DNA from: Archangium gephyra | GTDB lineage: Bacteria > Myxococcota > Myxococcia > Myxococcales > Myxococcaceae | Assembly (NCBI RefSeq): GCF_001027285.1 | Contig: NZ_CP011509.1 | Span: forward strand, 11,370,501-11,434,500 | Direction: 5' to 3' | DNA: 64,000 bases | Part shown: one piece after another, positions 29,187 through 38,534 of the stretch | How the letters are laid out: each line of letters starts with the position of its first letter | Position numbering within the stretch: position 1 is the stretch's first letter | Made by a program: the position numbers and the translations under genes | Notes under the pieces: generated by a model | The model's database searches: none | Told to the model about the DNA's origin: nothing | What the model saw: the letters and a program-made list of their open reading frames with translations, nothing else

Positions 29187-31040
29187 ATGGTCCGCGCCCT
29201 GGCCGTCTCGGTAGTGCTCGCCGTCCTCACCGCATGTCCCAAGGGCGCGAGCCACGGCCCGCCCCTCGCACCGGCCGCCCCGCCCCCCGCACCGGTCGCC
29301 CCGGCCCCCGCCGGCCCCGCGACCTGCGACGAGGCCCGGACGCTCGCCACCGCCGCCTGGACGCGCCACCGCGATCGCCTCGCGCCGCTGGCCATCCGCG
29401 CCCTCGCCGACGCCACCCCGGCGATCGTCGCCCTCGCCGACGCGTACATCGGCTACCTTGAGGATCTCGTCGCCGACCGCCGCGGCCCCGCCTCGCTGGC
29501 CCGCGAGGCCGCGGCCCTGCGCGCCCGCTTCACCGAGCTTCCACCCTTCGTCGCCGCCGACATCCCCGACGTCATGACCGCCGAGCAGCGCCACCTCGCC
29601 CTCCTCGGCGGCGCGCGCCGCCTCGAGACCCTCGTCGTCCTGCTCCTCAAGACCGAGTTGCGCTACGTGAGTGACAGCGACCGCTCGCGCGCGCGCAAGG
29701 CCAGCCTGAAGCAACTCGGCGAGGCCCGTGTCGCCGCGCTCAAGGCCGCGCGCGAGGTCCACGATCGGTGGCGCCTCGCCGAGATCGCCGCGCGCACCCC
29801 CGAGCTCGCCGCCGTCGCGACCACGGCGGAGACCCTCGGCACCACCGAGGAGATGCCCGACGCCCGCGCCGCCACACGCCAGGCCCTCACCCTGTGCGCC
29901 CCCGCGGCCCCTCCGCCCACCACCGCCGCCGCGCCGCCGGCGCCCGGCCCCCACATCGGCTTCGGCCCCGAGCAGTGGCGCGCCCACCTCGAGGACTCCG
30001 GCTACGTCCCGACCCACAGCGGGGGCATCCTCGAGGTCGGCACGGGCCGGGCCCGGCTCGTCGTCATCGGCGGCCCGCTCGCCGTCGTCGCCCTCGACCC
30101 CGCCCGAGGCAAGCCGCGCTGGCGTCGCGCCTTCAACTCCGGCGGCGAGGGCCGCTGGCGCAGCCACCAGAGCCCTGGAGGCAACCTGCGCTGGCCGCGA
30201 CTGGTCGCCCACGCGGAGACGCTGTTCGCCCTCGACGCCGACTACGTCCTCCACGCCCTCGACCCGCGCACCGGCGATGACCGCTACACGCTCGAGCTGG
30301 CCGGGGGCATCGTCACCCCCCCGGTCCTCATCCGCGACCGGCTCTACGTCGTCTCGCGCTACGGCGAGCTCGTCGCCCTCGACCCCCGCGATGGCCGCCG
30401 CCTGTACACCCGGCTCGTCGGCGAGACGTCCACCGCCCCCGTCGCCGCTGGCGACACCCTGTTCATGGTCGATGATGACGGCTACGTCACCGCCGTCGAT
30501 TCACGGACGGGCGACTTCACGTGGCTCACCCGGCCCATTCGCGAGGTCGAGGCCGGCCCCGTGCTCGTGGGCGACACCCTCGTGTTCGCCGAGCCCGGGG
30601 GCACGCTCCACGCCCTCGCCACGGCCACCGGCGCCCCGCGGTGGACCCGAGCCATCACCGCCGCTCCCGCCGCCCTCGTCGGCCTCGAGGAGGCCGTGTT
30701 GTTCCTCGGCGAGCGCGGAACCCTCATCTCCGTGGATGCCCGCACCGGCGAGCCCCGCTGGTCGCGGGAGTATCCCTACGCCGCGAACGACGCCACGGAC
30801 GAGAGGCCCCAGGCCACCGTCGTCGCCCCGCCGGCCGTCCACGGAGACACCCTCCTGCTCTCCTTCCGCTCGCCCCTCACCCTCGCCGCGCTCGACGTCC
30901 GCACCGGCCTCGCCCTCGCCGGCCAGCACTCTCCCGATGGCTCGAGCCCCGTCACCCCGCTCGGCGTCGGTGACGGCCGCCTCTACGCGTTCACCGCCCA
31001 GAGCAACCTGGTCGCCTACACCTCCCGGCCCGTGCCCTGA
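29187..31040 (+). CDS. PQQ-binding-like beta-propeller lipoprotein
   Basis: The 617-residue lipoprotein has lipobox LTAC (Cys near 16) and a Pro-rich linker. A helical region (about 45-230) contains an Arg/Ala-rich segment similar to a coiled coil. From about 265 to the end lies an eight-bladed PQQ-type propeller with repeats such as LVALDPRDGRRLYTRLVG, TAVDSRTGDFTWL and LISVDARTGEPRWSREY. Free-standing propellers of this kind (as in BamB) scaffold proteins; the PQQ-dehydrogenase active site is not evident. It lies 76 bp after the lanthipeptide-like gene on the same strand. Confidence 0.85.
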   Translation: MVRALAVSVVLAVLTACPKGASHGPPLAPAAPPPAPVAPAPAGPATCDEARTLATAAWTRHRDRLAPLAIRALADATPAIVALADAYIGYLEDLVADRRGPASLAREAAALRARFTELPPFVAADIPDVMTAEQRHLALLGGARRLETLVVLLLKTELRYVSDSDRSRARKASLKQLGEARVAALKAAREVHDRWRLAEIAARTPELAAVATTAETLGTTEEMPDARAATRQALTLCAPAAPPPTTAAAPPAPGPHIGFGPEQWRAHLEDSGYVPTHSGGILEVGTGRARLVVIGGPLAVVALDPARGKPRWRRAFNSGGEGRWRSHQSPGGNLRWPRLVAHAETLFALDADYVLHALDPRTGDDRYTLELAGGIVTPPVLIRDRLYVVSRYGELVALDPRDGRRLYTRLVGETSTAPVAAGDTLFMVDDDGYVTAVDSRTGDFTWLTRPIREVEAGPVLVGDTLVFAEPGGTLHALATATGAPRWTRAITAAPAALVGLEEAVLFLGERGTLISVDARTGEPRWSREYPYAANDATDERPQATVVAPPAVHGDTLLLSFRSPLTLAALDVRTGLALAGQHSPDGSSPVTPLGVGDGRLYAFTAQSNLVAYTSRPVP

Positions 31041-31054
31041 GAAGCGGGCGCGGA

Positions 31055-32704
31055 TCACCTTCTCCGCTTGCGCCCCCCCGTCGCCCTCACCCCGCGTCCA
31101 TCGGCGGCGGGGCGCGCGTCCAAGGCCGGGGAAACCGAAACCGGCGGCGCATGCGGCCCAAGCGCCAGCCCGGCCAGCATGGCGAGCGTACCGTTGAGGA
31201 CGAGGAACCAGCCGAGGACATTCGCGCCGCTCCACTCCGAGAGGCCGGTGTCGGGGTAGTAGCTGGTCGTCGTGACGCCCCCCAGGGCGTCGAGCCAGGT
31301 CACCAGGAAGAACGGAGCGTAGAACGCCGCCAGGGCGATCCTCCACATGCGCGCCTGCTCGGGGTCAGGCGAGGCGGCCACGCGGGCCATGGCGGGCAGG
31401 AGCAACAAGAGGCCGGACAGCGGCTGGAAGCCCTGGAGGAGATCGATGCGCGCGTCCATCACCAGGAACCAGGAGCAAGCGAGCAGGGTGGCCGGCGCGG
31501 CGGCCCGGCGCAGCCCCGCGGGAGCCCGCTCCCGCAGGATCAGGGCCGCGAGGACGAGCAGCGCCGCGGCCAGGGCGGCCGCGTAGGCGAGGGACGAAAG
31601 CTTCATCCATGCCGGCAGGAGCAGCTCGGAGGGTTGGAGGCCGGTCGGCGTCGGCCAGGGGGACCCGGTGAGGAGCTCCCAGCCGCGCAAGCCGTCGTGG
31701 CCCGCCAACTTCACGGTGGTCGAGGCCAGCACCGCGAACCCTCCCGCGGCGAGCAGCCTCCGCGAACCGAGGCGCTCACCCAGCCGGCGCGCACGCTCCA
31801 CGGCACCGTGGAGGAAGCGCTCGAACCCGCCCCGCCGCACCGGTGCGTTCGTGGCGGCGGCGAGCTGCTCCTCGAGCTGCGCGCCCACCCAGGAGACGTA
31901 GACCAGGCACCAGAACGCCAGCAGCCCGAGCAGCGGGAGATACTCGCCAGCGAGGAACGCGTGCAGTTCGTTCCAGTAGGGAAGCGCGCTCCAGAGGACG
32001 TAACCCGCGATGGCGTGCATGGCGAGCGCGGAGAACCCCTCCTCCGCCTGCGAGGGGTGCCGGGCGAAGGCGGTCCTTCGCCCGCTGCCCGGCTCCACGA
32101 ACAGGTAGGTGGTCACCCAGACGCTGTCCCCCCCCTTCGCCGCCAGCCGGCCGATGAGCTCCTGGAGGATCGCGCGCTTGCCGCGGAGGATGCGCACGTG
32201 CACCTCCGAACCGAGCAGGATCACGGGCAGGACCAGCAGCCAGAACCGCAGGTCGAAGGGGATGGCGACATCCAGGACCTTGGGCGTGATCACGAAGGCT
32301 TTCCGGTACGCCTCGCGGAGCTGCTGCCCCTCCTCCCAGATCGGCCGGGCGGGCGGCGCTCCCTGGGCGATGGCGGCGCGGTGTCCCGGGGTGTCACCCG
32401 CGAGGAACCGGGTGAAGGCCGGATGGTTCTCCAGCTCATCGCCCGTGAACGCGTCCTGGATCGGATCGAAATGATAGAGCGCGAGCCTCCGCGAGCCGTC
32501 CCAGTCTCCTCGGGGATCCAGGGCCTGGATCCTCTTGCGCACCGCGGCCGCCTCTCCCGTGCGGATCCCGTTCCAGGCAGCGGAGAGCGAGACCGTGAGC
32601 AGGAGCAGGAGGCCCAGGCGCCACCGGAGGTTGAGGGAAACCTGCTCCGCGACCGCGTCATGCGCTGCTTGGAGGGCCTCGATGTCCGTGGAGGGGTCGG
32701 CCAT
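31055..32704 (-). CDS. Polytopic membrane protein of unknown function
   Basis: The 549-residue protein is unrecognised. The first helix (about 27-46) is followed by a large extracytoplasmic domain (about 50-165, Asp/Arg-rich). Further hydrophobic segments occur near 170-190, 225-290, 350-375, 395-440 and 470-525. The C-terminus is Arg-rich. The layout recalls a transporter or sensor subunit. GGGAG precedes ATG 32704. It is the last gene of a minus-strand run with three shorter or damaged genes, and converges on the propeller gene 14 bp away. Confidence 0.7.
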   Translation of the reverse strand: MADPSTDIEALQAAHDAVAEQVSLNLRWRLGLLLLLTVSLSAAWNGIRTGEAAAVRKRIQALDPRGDWDGSRRLALYHFDPIQDAFTGDELENHPAFTRFLAGDTPGHRAAIAQGAPPARPIWEEGQQLREAYRKAFVITPKVLDVAIPFDLRFWLLVLPVILLGSEVHVRILRGKRAILQELIGRLAAKGGDSVWVTTYLFVEPGSGRRTAFARHPSQAEEGFSALAMHAIAGYVLWSALPYWNELHAFLAGEYLPLLGLLAFWCLVYVSWVGAQLEEQLAAATNAPVRRGGFERFLHGAVERARRLGERLGSRRLLAAGGFAVLASTTVKLAGHDGLRGWELLTGSPWPTPTGLQPSELLLPAWMKLSSLAYAAALAAALLVLAALILRERAPAGLRRAAAPATLLACSWFLVMDARIDLLQGFQPLSGLLLLLPAMARVAASPDPEQARMWRIALAAFYAPFFLVTWLDALGGVTTTSYYPDTGLSEWSGANVLGWFLVLNGTLAMLAGLALGPHAPPVSVSPALDARPAADGRGVRATGGRKRRR

Positions 32705-32763
32705 GGCTCCCGTCTACCACGAGCCGCGCGCGCGACCGTGGCTCGCCTACCCGCTTGCCCCCC

Positions 32764-32913
32764 TCACGAGGCCATGCCCGTACTCGGGGAAGACGGCGTC
32801 GACTTGCGGAGGGTGCCGTACACGCCGGTGACCGAGCGCAGCGTCGCGCCCGCCAGCTGCGTGTTGCGCAGCTCGGGGTAGAGGTTGCGCAGCGCGAGGC
32901 CCACCTTCTCCAC
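32764..32913 (-). pseudogene. Coding-like 49-codon fragment
   Basis: A minus-strand stretch reads VEKVGLALRNLYPELRNTQL and continues in high-GC3 codons to a stop, which looks like the C-terminal part of a helical protein. Only a GTG is available as start, without a clear ribosome binding site, and upstream the frame turns to Arg/Pro-rich noncoding-like sequence. It may be a gene remnant or a very small gene. No family was recognised. Confidence 0.35.
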
Positions 32914-32996
32914 CGGGTTGGAGTTGCCGCGTCGCGTGGCGTCGCGCCGGGTGGACCGGGGTGGAGGCTCACCCCGGCCACTCGGAGCTCGTTCCG

Positions 32997-33871
32997 TTAA
33001 AACTTGATCTTCTTGAGGAAGATGGAGAACTGGCACGAGAGGCCACGGACCGCGAGGTGGTCGCCCCAGATCTTCCAGCGGCAGTCGGGCATGCCGATGA
33101 TGCAGCTCACGGAGCTGACGTACAGCCCGTTGGTGCCCACGCCGAGCGACACGGAGACATAGGTCAGCGCCAGCTTGCCGAGTGCCTGGCCCGCCTTCTG
33201 GAGCTCTTCGGGCAGGAACCGCGCGAGGTCGTCGCCGCCCGCGAGGTCGGCGAGGTCGGCGAGCTTCGCCAGGGAGACGCCCTGGACGTTGCCGAACAGC
33301 GTGAGCTCGTCCACGCCCCAGCGGCTGGTCGCGGTCACGTCGAGGCCGATGCCGGCGCTCGGCACGGCGAGCGTGCCGGTGTAGGCGACGACCGGCTGGA
33401 AGTCGCGGTTCTTGCTCAGCCACTTCGCGTCGTGCGGGCTGTAGATGCGCAGCCGCGGGTTCTCGAAGCGGACCTTGCCGAGCGCGCCGCCCTGGCCCAG
33501 CCCGGCCTCGAGGAGCACGCCGGGCACGTCCTTGCGCTGCCAGGGCCACTCGCGGGGGTTGAGGGGCAGGGTGACATCTGTCTCCTTGGGGATGCGGATG
33601 GTCCCGCCCAGCGTCAGGGGCTCACCGTTGCCGAAGGTGAGAACCTGGCGTCGACCGGAAGATCCGGGACCTGCATGAAGCTGGAGCGGCCGGACACGCG
33701 CACCTGGTTGGGCCCACTGTCCGGCGCGGACTCCGCCGCGCTGATGACCAGGGGTTGGTTGCCGTAGTAGTCGACGAGCAGGCTGTCGATGTTCGAGGTC
33801 AGGGTACCAGCGCTGGTGACAACCTTGCCATCCAGGCTCTGGAGCGCATTCTTCAAGTCCTGGCTATTCAT
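32997..33871 (-). pseudogene. Frameshifted gene of unknown function (about 290 aa if restored)
   Basis: ATG 33871 opens MNSQDLKNALQSLDGKVVTS and runs 85 codons to a stop at 33614. The coding signal then continues in another frame from near 33650 (VLTFGNGEPLTLGGTIRIPK, then LEAGLGQGGALGKVRFENPR) to a stop at 32997. A single missing base near 33648-33652 would join the parts. The restored protein has no signal peptide, is rich in beta strands, and ends with a Cys-containing segment (SCIIGMPDC...GLSCQFSIFLKKIKF). It may be a true pseudogene or carry a sequencing error. Confidence 0.65.
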
Positions 33872-33926
33872 CTCATATCACCGTGTAAGGGGAGAAGGTT
33901 CGGGAGCATCCGGTTGGCTGGGATTG

Positions 33927-34342
33927 CTAGCCCTCGGCTGCATAGGTTTGCAGCGCCCCCTGGGTCTCCTCCGCCCACTCGGGCTCGAGCATGCTCTTCC
34001 CGTTCGCGTCGTAGTGGGAGATGTAGACGCGTTCGCTGTTGTCCGGGAGCTCGCCCGCGGCGGCCTTCTCATTGGCCCTGGCGTACTCCGCTGGCATCTC
34101 CTTCTTCGGTACGCACCGGAAGATGGTCGAGGACTTACAGGGAATCATCCCGTAGCCGAGGGTCTCCTGCGTGGCCTGCTTCGGCATGGAGAGGAAGCCG
34201 TCCACCCGCATGAAATAGCCATCCTCGGTGATGGCGAAGTTGGCGGGCTCGATCGCCTTGTTGCAGGCCACGAGCAGTCTTCTTCACGTCCGCCTTGTCG
34301 GAGCGCGAGGCGGCGTGCTTGTGGATGATGCTTCTGGGGCAT
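33927..34342 (-). pseudogene. Twice-frameshifted small gene of unknown function
   Basis: ATG 34342, with GGAG 8 nt upstream, starts MPQK. The coding signal then switches frame to IIHKHAASRSDKADVKK and switches again to LLVACNKAIEPANFAITEDG, which continues for over 100 codons to a stop at 33927. Two single-base insertions (near 34330 and 34278) would explain this. The restored protein of about 137 residues is hydrophilic, with a Cys in GMIPCKSS and another in IFRCVPKKE. Function unknown. It lies 55 bp upstream of the other frameshifted gene. Confidence 0.6.
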
Positions 34343-34595
34343 GCGCGTTCTCCTGGGGCGTCGGAAGACTGAGACAGGTGGGGCTTCTTTTCGGGCAACA
34401 CCTCCCTCTTCCCTCAAGAGGGAGGCGGCTCGAGGAAGGGCCCTGTCAGCCCCGTGCCTCCACGCGCGTGATCCGCTCACGGGGGCAGGCGGCGACCGCC
34501 GCCTGAAGAGACCCGCTGACGGAGGACGCTTCTGACCGGTCGCTCGGTGGCTCGGGTACCACTGAAGGGCATCGGGATTGCCGCGGGTGGGGGTC

Positions 34596-35702
34596 ATGGC
34601 GACTTTTTTTCCGATGCTCCACCAGTTCCTCATGACCCACCGCGAGCAGATCATCGCCCTCACACGGACGAAGATCGCCGCGCGTGTGGCACCGCGAGCG
34701 GCGCAGGAGGAGCTCGAGAATGGAATTCCCTTGCTGGTGGATCAGCTCATCCAGGCGCTTCAGGCCGAGGCACCGCACTCCGCCGCCATTCAACAGGAGA
34801 TGGAGCAGAGCGCGGCCCTGCACGGCCAGGACATGCTGCGCAAGGGGTACACCGTGGCCCAGCTCGTCCACGACTATGGGGCCGTCTGCCAGGCCATCAC
34901 CCTGGTCGCGGCCGATCAAGGCACGGCGATCTCCGCGGAAGACTACCGCTTCCTGAATGGCTTCCTGGACGATGCCATTGCCGAAGCGGTCACCGGGTAT
35001 GGGAGCCAGCGTGAACGGGTGCTGTCTCAGCAGGAGACAGGGCGCCTGGGCTTTTTCGCGCACGAGCTGCGCAACCTCATCTCCGCCGCGAGCCTGACGT
35101 ACCAGGTGCTGAGGAGCGGACGCGTGGGCATCACCGGCAACACCGGGGACGCGCTGGGCCGCAGCTTGAAAGCCCTCCGCGACCTGGTGGATCGCTCACT
35201 CGCCGAGGTACGGCTCGAAGCTGGAGTCGGGAAGCGGGAGCGCGTCCGGGTCGCCGAGCTCATTGAAGACGTCGAGGTCACCGCCACGATTGATGCCGAG
35301 GAGCGGGGGCTCCAGCTCCTGGTGCACCCCTCCGAGTACGGGCTGGAGGTGGTGGTGGACCGGCAGTTGATCGAGGCGGCCATGGCCAACCTGCTGCAGA
35401 ACGCCTTCAAGTACAGTCGTGCGGGGGGCCACGTCTTGCTGCGGGCGTACACGAGCGAAGGGCGTGTCCTGATTGAAGTCGAGGATGAGTGTGGCGGGCT
35501 GCCGCCAGGAAAGGCCGAGGAACTCTTTCGTCCCTTCGAGCAGCGAAGCAGCGACCGGAGTGGGCTGGGCCTCGGGCTCGCCATCAGCCTGCAAAGTGTC
35601 GAAGCGAATGGTGGCGAGCTGTCCGTGCACGACCTTCCGGGCAAGGGGTGCGTCTTCACCATCTCGCTCCCGTTGGCGCCCCCCTCTCCGTCCGTGAACT
35701 GA
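34596..35702 (+). CDS. Sensor histidine kinase with RsbRD-like N-terminal domain
   Basis: The 368-residue soluble kinase has an N-terminal helical domain (about 1-155: FLMTHREQIIALTRTK, GYTVAQLVHDYGAVCQAI) similar to the N-domain of RsbRD-type stress regulators. A HisKA-type dimerisation helix follows, with the phospho-acceptor His in FFAHELRNLISAA near 162. The HATPase domain shows an N box (LLQNAFKYS), G1 DECGGLPPG, an F box and G2 RSGLGLGLAIS, and ends ISLPLAP. No transmembrane segment or receiver is present, and no response regulator is adjacent. ATG 34596 is chosen over 34578 because the GGGTGGGGG tract then sits at ribosome-binding distance. Confidence 0.88.
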   Translation: MATFFPMLHQFLMTHREQIIALTRTKIAARVAPRAAQEELENGIPLLVDQLIQALQAEAPHSAAIQQEMEQSAALHGQDMLRKGYTVAQLVHDYGAVCQAITLVAADQGTAISAEDYRFLNGFLDDAIAEAVTGYGSQRERVLSQQETGRLGFFAHELRNLISAASLTYQVLRSGRVGITGNTGDALGRSLKALRDLVDRSLAEVRLEAGVGKRERVRVAELIEDVEVTATIDAEERGLQLLVHPSEYGLEVVVDRQLIEAAMANLLQNAFKYSRAGGHVLLRAYTSEGRVLIEVEDECGGLPPGKAEELFRPFEQRSSDRSGLGLGLAISLQSVEANGGELSVHDLPGKGCVFTISLPLAPPSPSVN

Positions 35703-35783
35703 AGCCCCGTGCCGGGTTCCCGGTCTTCCCACCCCTCGCCTCGACAGGGTGTCGCTGGCCCCCTCTTGCGCTCCAGTCCGATT

Positions 35784-35809
35784 CATAGCTAGATATATAG
35801 CGTGCTATG
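35784..35809. promoter_or_regulatory. Candidate MarR operator/promoter
   Basis: An AT-rich island in GC-rich DNA carries the inverted repeat CATAGC-N14-GCTATG, with TAGATATATAG between the arms that could serve as a -10 region. It lies 15-40 bp before the chosen start of the MarR-GNAT gene, where an autorepressing MarR protein would be expected to bind. Confidence 0.55.
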
Positions 35810-35824
35810 CACTGGAGGCACGGC

Positions 35825-36805
35825 ATGGAAGTCGATCTTCTGGCGGGGTTTGGCGTGGGGTTCCTGGGCAGCCGGCTCAAGCGCCTGGCCGAGCGGATGC
35901 AGGCCGACGCCGCCGAAGTGGCGCGCTCGCTGGACCTGCCGATCCAGCCGGCCCAGGTGTCGCTGATGCTGGCGATCCGCCTGCACGGCCCGATCACGGT
36001 GGGCGAACTGGCGGAGCGCCTGCAAATGGCCCAACCCACCGTGACCCGCGCCCTCGGGACCCTGGAAGATTTCGTCGAAGCGCGGCGCTCGCCGGACGAC
36101 CAGCGCTCGAAGCGCCTGGTGCTGACGGAGAAAGGCGAGGCCTTGATGGTCCGCATCCAGACGCAGCTGTTGCCGCGCATCGAGCCCGCCGCCGCCTCGC
36201 TGGTCGAGGGGCTGTCAGGCGACTTCATGCAGGGCCTGGCCCAGGTGGAGGCGCGGCTGGCCGAGGCCTCGCTGCTGAGCCGGATCGAGGCCGCCGGTCC
36301 GCCCGCGATGTGGGCACGCGACTTCTCCGACGACCTGGCCGAGGCCTTCTATCGGATCAACGCTGAATGGATCGAGGACATGTTCGCCCTGGAGGAGAAC
36401 GACATCGCCCTCCTGTCGAGGCCGCGCGAGCTGATCCTCGACAAGGGCGGGGTGGTGCTGTTCGCCGAGACGCCGGAGCTGGGCGTGGTGGGGACCTGCG
36501 CCCTGATGCGGTCCAAGGACGGCTGGGTCGAGCTGACCAAGATGGGCGTCCTGAAGAGCGCCCGGGGCCTGAAGGTCGGCGAGTTCCTGCTCACCAAGAC
36601 CCTGGAGCGGGCCTCCAGCCTGGGCTTCGGCAAGGTCTATCTGCTGACCAACAAGAAGTGCGCGGCGGCCATCCATCTCTACGAGAAGCTGGGCTTCGTG
36701 CACGACGCCGAGATCATGCGGCTGTTCGGGGCGCGCTACGAGCGCTGCGACGTGGCGATGTCGTACCGGCCGAGGGGTTGGAGCGATAGAGGGCGGCGCA
36801 CGTGA
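35825..36805 (+). CDS. MarR-family regulator fused to a GNAT acetyltransferase
   Basis: Residues about 20-145 are a winged-helix MarR domain (GPITVGELAERLQMAQPTVTRAL recognition region, wing RRSPDDQRSKRLVLTEKG). Residues about 170-315 are a GNAT domain with VVGTCALM, VELTKMGVLKSARGLKVGEFLL (acetyl-CoA loop) and AIHLYEKLGFVHD near the end. Such fusions probably couple DNA binding to acetylation of a small molecule or protein. GGAGG sits 6 nt before ATG 35825; ATG 35807 lies inside the presumed operator. An MFS exporter follows 53 bp later, a classic MarR-controlled arrangement. Confidence 0.88.
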   Translation: MEVDLLAGFGVGFLGSRLKRLAERMQADAAEVARSLDLPIQPAQVSLMLAIRLHGPITVGELAERLQMAQPTVTRALGTLEDFVEARRSPDDQRSKRLVLTEKGEALMVRIQTQLLPRIEPAAASLVEGLSGDFMQGLAQVEARLAEASLLSRIEAAGPPAMWARDFSDDLAEAFYRINAEWIEDMFALEENDIALLSRPRELILDKGGVVLFAETPELGVVGTCALMRSKDGWVELTKMGVLKSARGLKVGEFLLTKTLERASSLGFGKVYLLTNKKCAAAIHLYEKLGFVHDAEIMRLFGARYERCDVAMSYRPRGWSDRGRRT

Positions 36806-36858
36806 AGCACTCAGTGCGTCGCATGTGAGCAACGAGCGTGCTACGCGGTAGGAGCACC

Positions 36859-38139
36859 ATGAACTCCTCCTCGCCCCCGCAGCGTGCATCGTACTGGGGT
36901 GCGCTGCGTCTGCCGCTGTACCGCTCGCTGTGGATCTCCGCGTTCGTCTCGAACCTGGGAACGTGGCTCGAGCGTGTGGCCGTAGGTGTCTACGTCGCTG
37001 AGTCGACCGGCCGCTCCGGCTGGAGTGGCCTGGCCGCGGCCGCACTCTTTCTTCCCTCCTTGGTGATGGCTCCAGTAGGGGGGGCGCTGAGCGATCGCTT
37101 CGACCGCCGCGGTTATCTGCTGACCATCATCTGGATTCAGATTCTCGTCAGCGCACTGCTCACGTTGCTGGCATTCCGCGGACAGCTCTCGATGCCCGTG
37201 TTGCTGCTCCTGTTGGTAGGCATCGGATGCTCGGCGACGATGATGTGGCCCGCCTTCAACGCCATGCTGACCGAGCAGGTCCCCGAGGAAGTGGTGAGGA
37301 GCGCCATCGTGCTCCATTCGGGGCAATTCAATCTCGCGCGGATGGTGGGCCCCGCCATTGGCGCCGCGGTCATCGCGGTAGGAGGAGTGCCGTGGGCCTT
37401 TGCCATCAACACGCTCAGCTTCCTGGCCATTCTCCCGGTCGTGATGGGGCTCAAGCGTCAGCGGCCAGAGTCCTCCGGGAGCGAGCCGCTGTGGGTTCAA
37501 ATCCGGCAAGGCATCGATGCGGTCCGGGCAGAGCCTGGAATTCGAACGTCGTTGACCTTGTCAATGAGCTCTTCTTTCCTGGTCGCACCGTTCATGGGCC
37601 TGGTGCCGATTTTCGTGATTCGCGATTTGCATTCCGACGCGGCAGGAGTCTCGCTGCTCATGACGGTGCAGGGGCTCGGTGCAGTGGTCGCGGCCGCGGC
37701 CTCCACGGCGTGCATGGAGATTTTCGGCGCGCGAAGGTGGATTGCGGGTGCCGCGATCTCGCTGATGATTTTCGACGCATTGTTCTGGCTCATGCCGACC
37801 GTCTCGACAGCGGCGATGATGATGACCCTGCTCGGTGCGGCCTATCTGGCGATGATGAGCGGAGGCAAGAGCGTCTCATTGTCGCGAGCACCTCGCTCCG
37901 TCCGCGGCCGGGTAGCGAGTTTGTATACGGCCGGAGTGGATGGCTCTTACGGTCTCGGCGTCGCTGTCATCGGAGGGTTGGGAGACCTCATCGGCGTGCG
38001 TGCCGCCTCGCTCATCGGGACCGCGGCCTTCGCCACCATCGTGCTCACCTGGGGGAGACGTGGCGGAGTGCTTCTTCCCGAATTGACGGAAACGCCAGAG
38101 CCGGCGCGCCGCACGCCTACGGCCGAGGTCGAGCCCTGA
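36859..38139 (+). CDS. MFS transporter (enterobactin-exporter/DUF894-type)
   Basis: The 426-residue inner-membrane protein has about twelve hydrophobic segments and the MFS motif A-like loop GGALSDRFDRRGYLL between helices 2 and 3. Sequence style (SNLGTWLERVAVGVYVAEST, VGPAIGAAVIAVGGVPWAFAIN) is that of the EntS-like exporters. GGTAGGAG precedes ATG 36859. It probably exports a small toxic compound or siderophore-like molecule under control of the MarR-GNAT protein upstream; the substrate is unknown. Confidence 0.88.
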   Translation: MNSSSPPQRASYWGALRLPLYRSLWISAFVSNLGTWLERVAVGVYVAESTGRSGWSGLAAAALFLPSLVMAPVGGALSDRFDRRGYLLTIIWIQILVSALLTLLAFRGQLSMPVLLLLLVGIGCSATMMWPAFNAMLTEQVPEEVVRSAIVLHSGQFNLARMVGPAIGAAVIAVGGVPWAFAINTLSFLAILPVVMGLKRQRPESSGSEPLWVQIRQGIDAVRAEPGIRTSLTLSMSSSFLVAPFMGLVPIFVIRDLHSDAAGVSLLMTVQGLGAVVAAAASTACMEIFGARRWIAGAAISLMIFDALFWLMPTVSTAAMMMTLLGAAYLAMMSGGKSVSLSRAPRSVRGRVASLYTAGVDGSYGLGVAVIGGLGDLIGVRAASLIGTAAFATIVLTWGRRGGVLLPELTETPEPARRTPTAEVEP

Positions 38140-38222
38140 GGCCGCTGAGGGGTCCTCCCCCACGCCGCGCGTCCCACGGAGTGTTGTGGCAGTTGGCTCC
38201 TTGGGAGTGGGTTCGAATCGAG

Positions 38223-38237
38223 GCGGCGGGAATCGAA
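38223..38237. repeat. Left 15-bp direct repeat of island (T-arm-like att candidate)
   Basis: GCGGCGGGAATCGAA is identical to 45431-45445. On the minus strand it reads TTCGATTCCCGCCGC, the pattern of a tRNA or tmRNA T-loop and 3' stem, a common integrase attachment core. No complete tRNA can be folded here. Confidence 0.55.
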
Positions 38238-38426
38238 GCCGCGAAGGGCGGATCCGCGTTCCCTCAGGACCAGAGGTCCACCCCTGTTTTCCCTCTGGAA
38301 ACGGAGCACCTGTCTGTCCGGGCGATTCCAGGCGCGTCCATTCGATTTGGTCCTTTTTTGGTCCCCTTGGACCTCGCCTGCCAGGCCCGGGTGGCCTCCC
38401 CACCGCCCGGGCGCATACCTCGGACG

Positions 38427-38446
38427 GCTCCCGTCAGCGGCCTTCC
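38427..38446. repeat. 20-bp direct repeat, copy A, flanking the IS91 N-terminal remnant
   Basis: GCTCCCGTCAGCGGCCTTCC differs by one base from 39261-39280. The following CCTCTCTGC..CAGCCCACC also resembles the sequence after the C-terminal transposase remnant (near 42320). These probably mark degraded ends of one element family. Confidence 0.55.
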
Positions 38447-38534
38447 CCAGCCTCTCTGCGTCAGCCCACCCACTCCACACGCCTCTCATCCTTAGCAAGC
38501 CTGGCGGAGTCATGTGAGAGCCTGGCGGTAGCGT

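Larger units (their letters stand above)
38140..38534. other. Noncoding left edge of the accessory island
   Basis: Roughly 395 bp without a supportable gene. It holds the left 15-bp T-arm-like repeat, a small hairpin (GGACC-AGA-GGTCC near 38268), and one copy of a sequence (38427-38446) that recurs beyond the transposase remnant. Long frames crossing it are low-complexity and not coding. Confidence 0.55.

Noticed and set aside
32764-33549. 261-codon minus-strand frame overlapping the frameshifted gene
   Set aside because: The upstream two thirds are Arg/Ala-rich shadow of the other frame; only the final 49 codons look coding.
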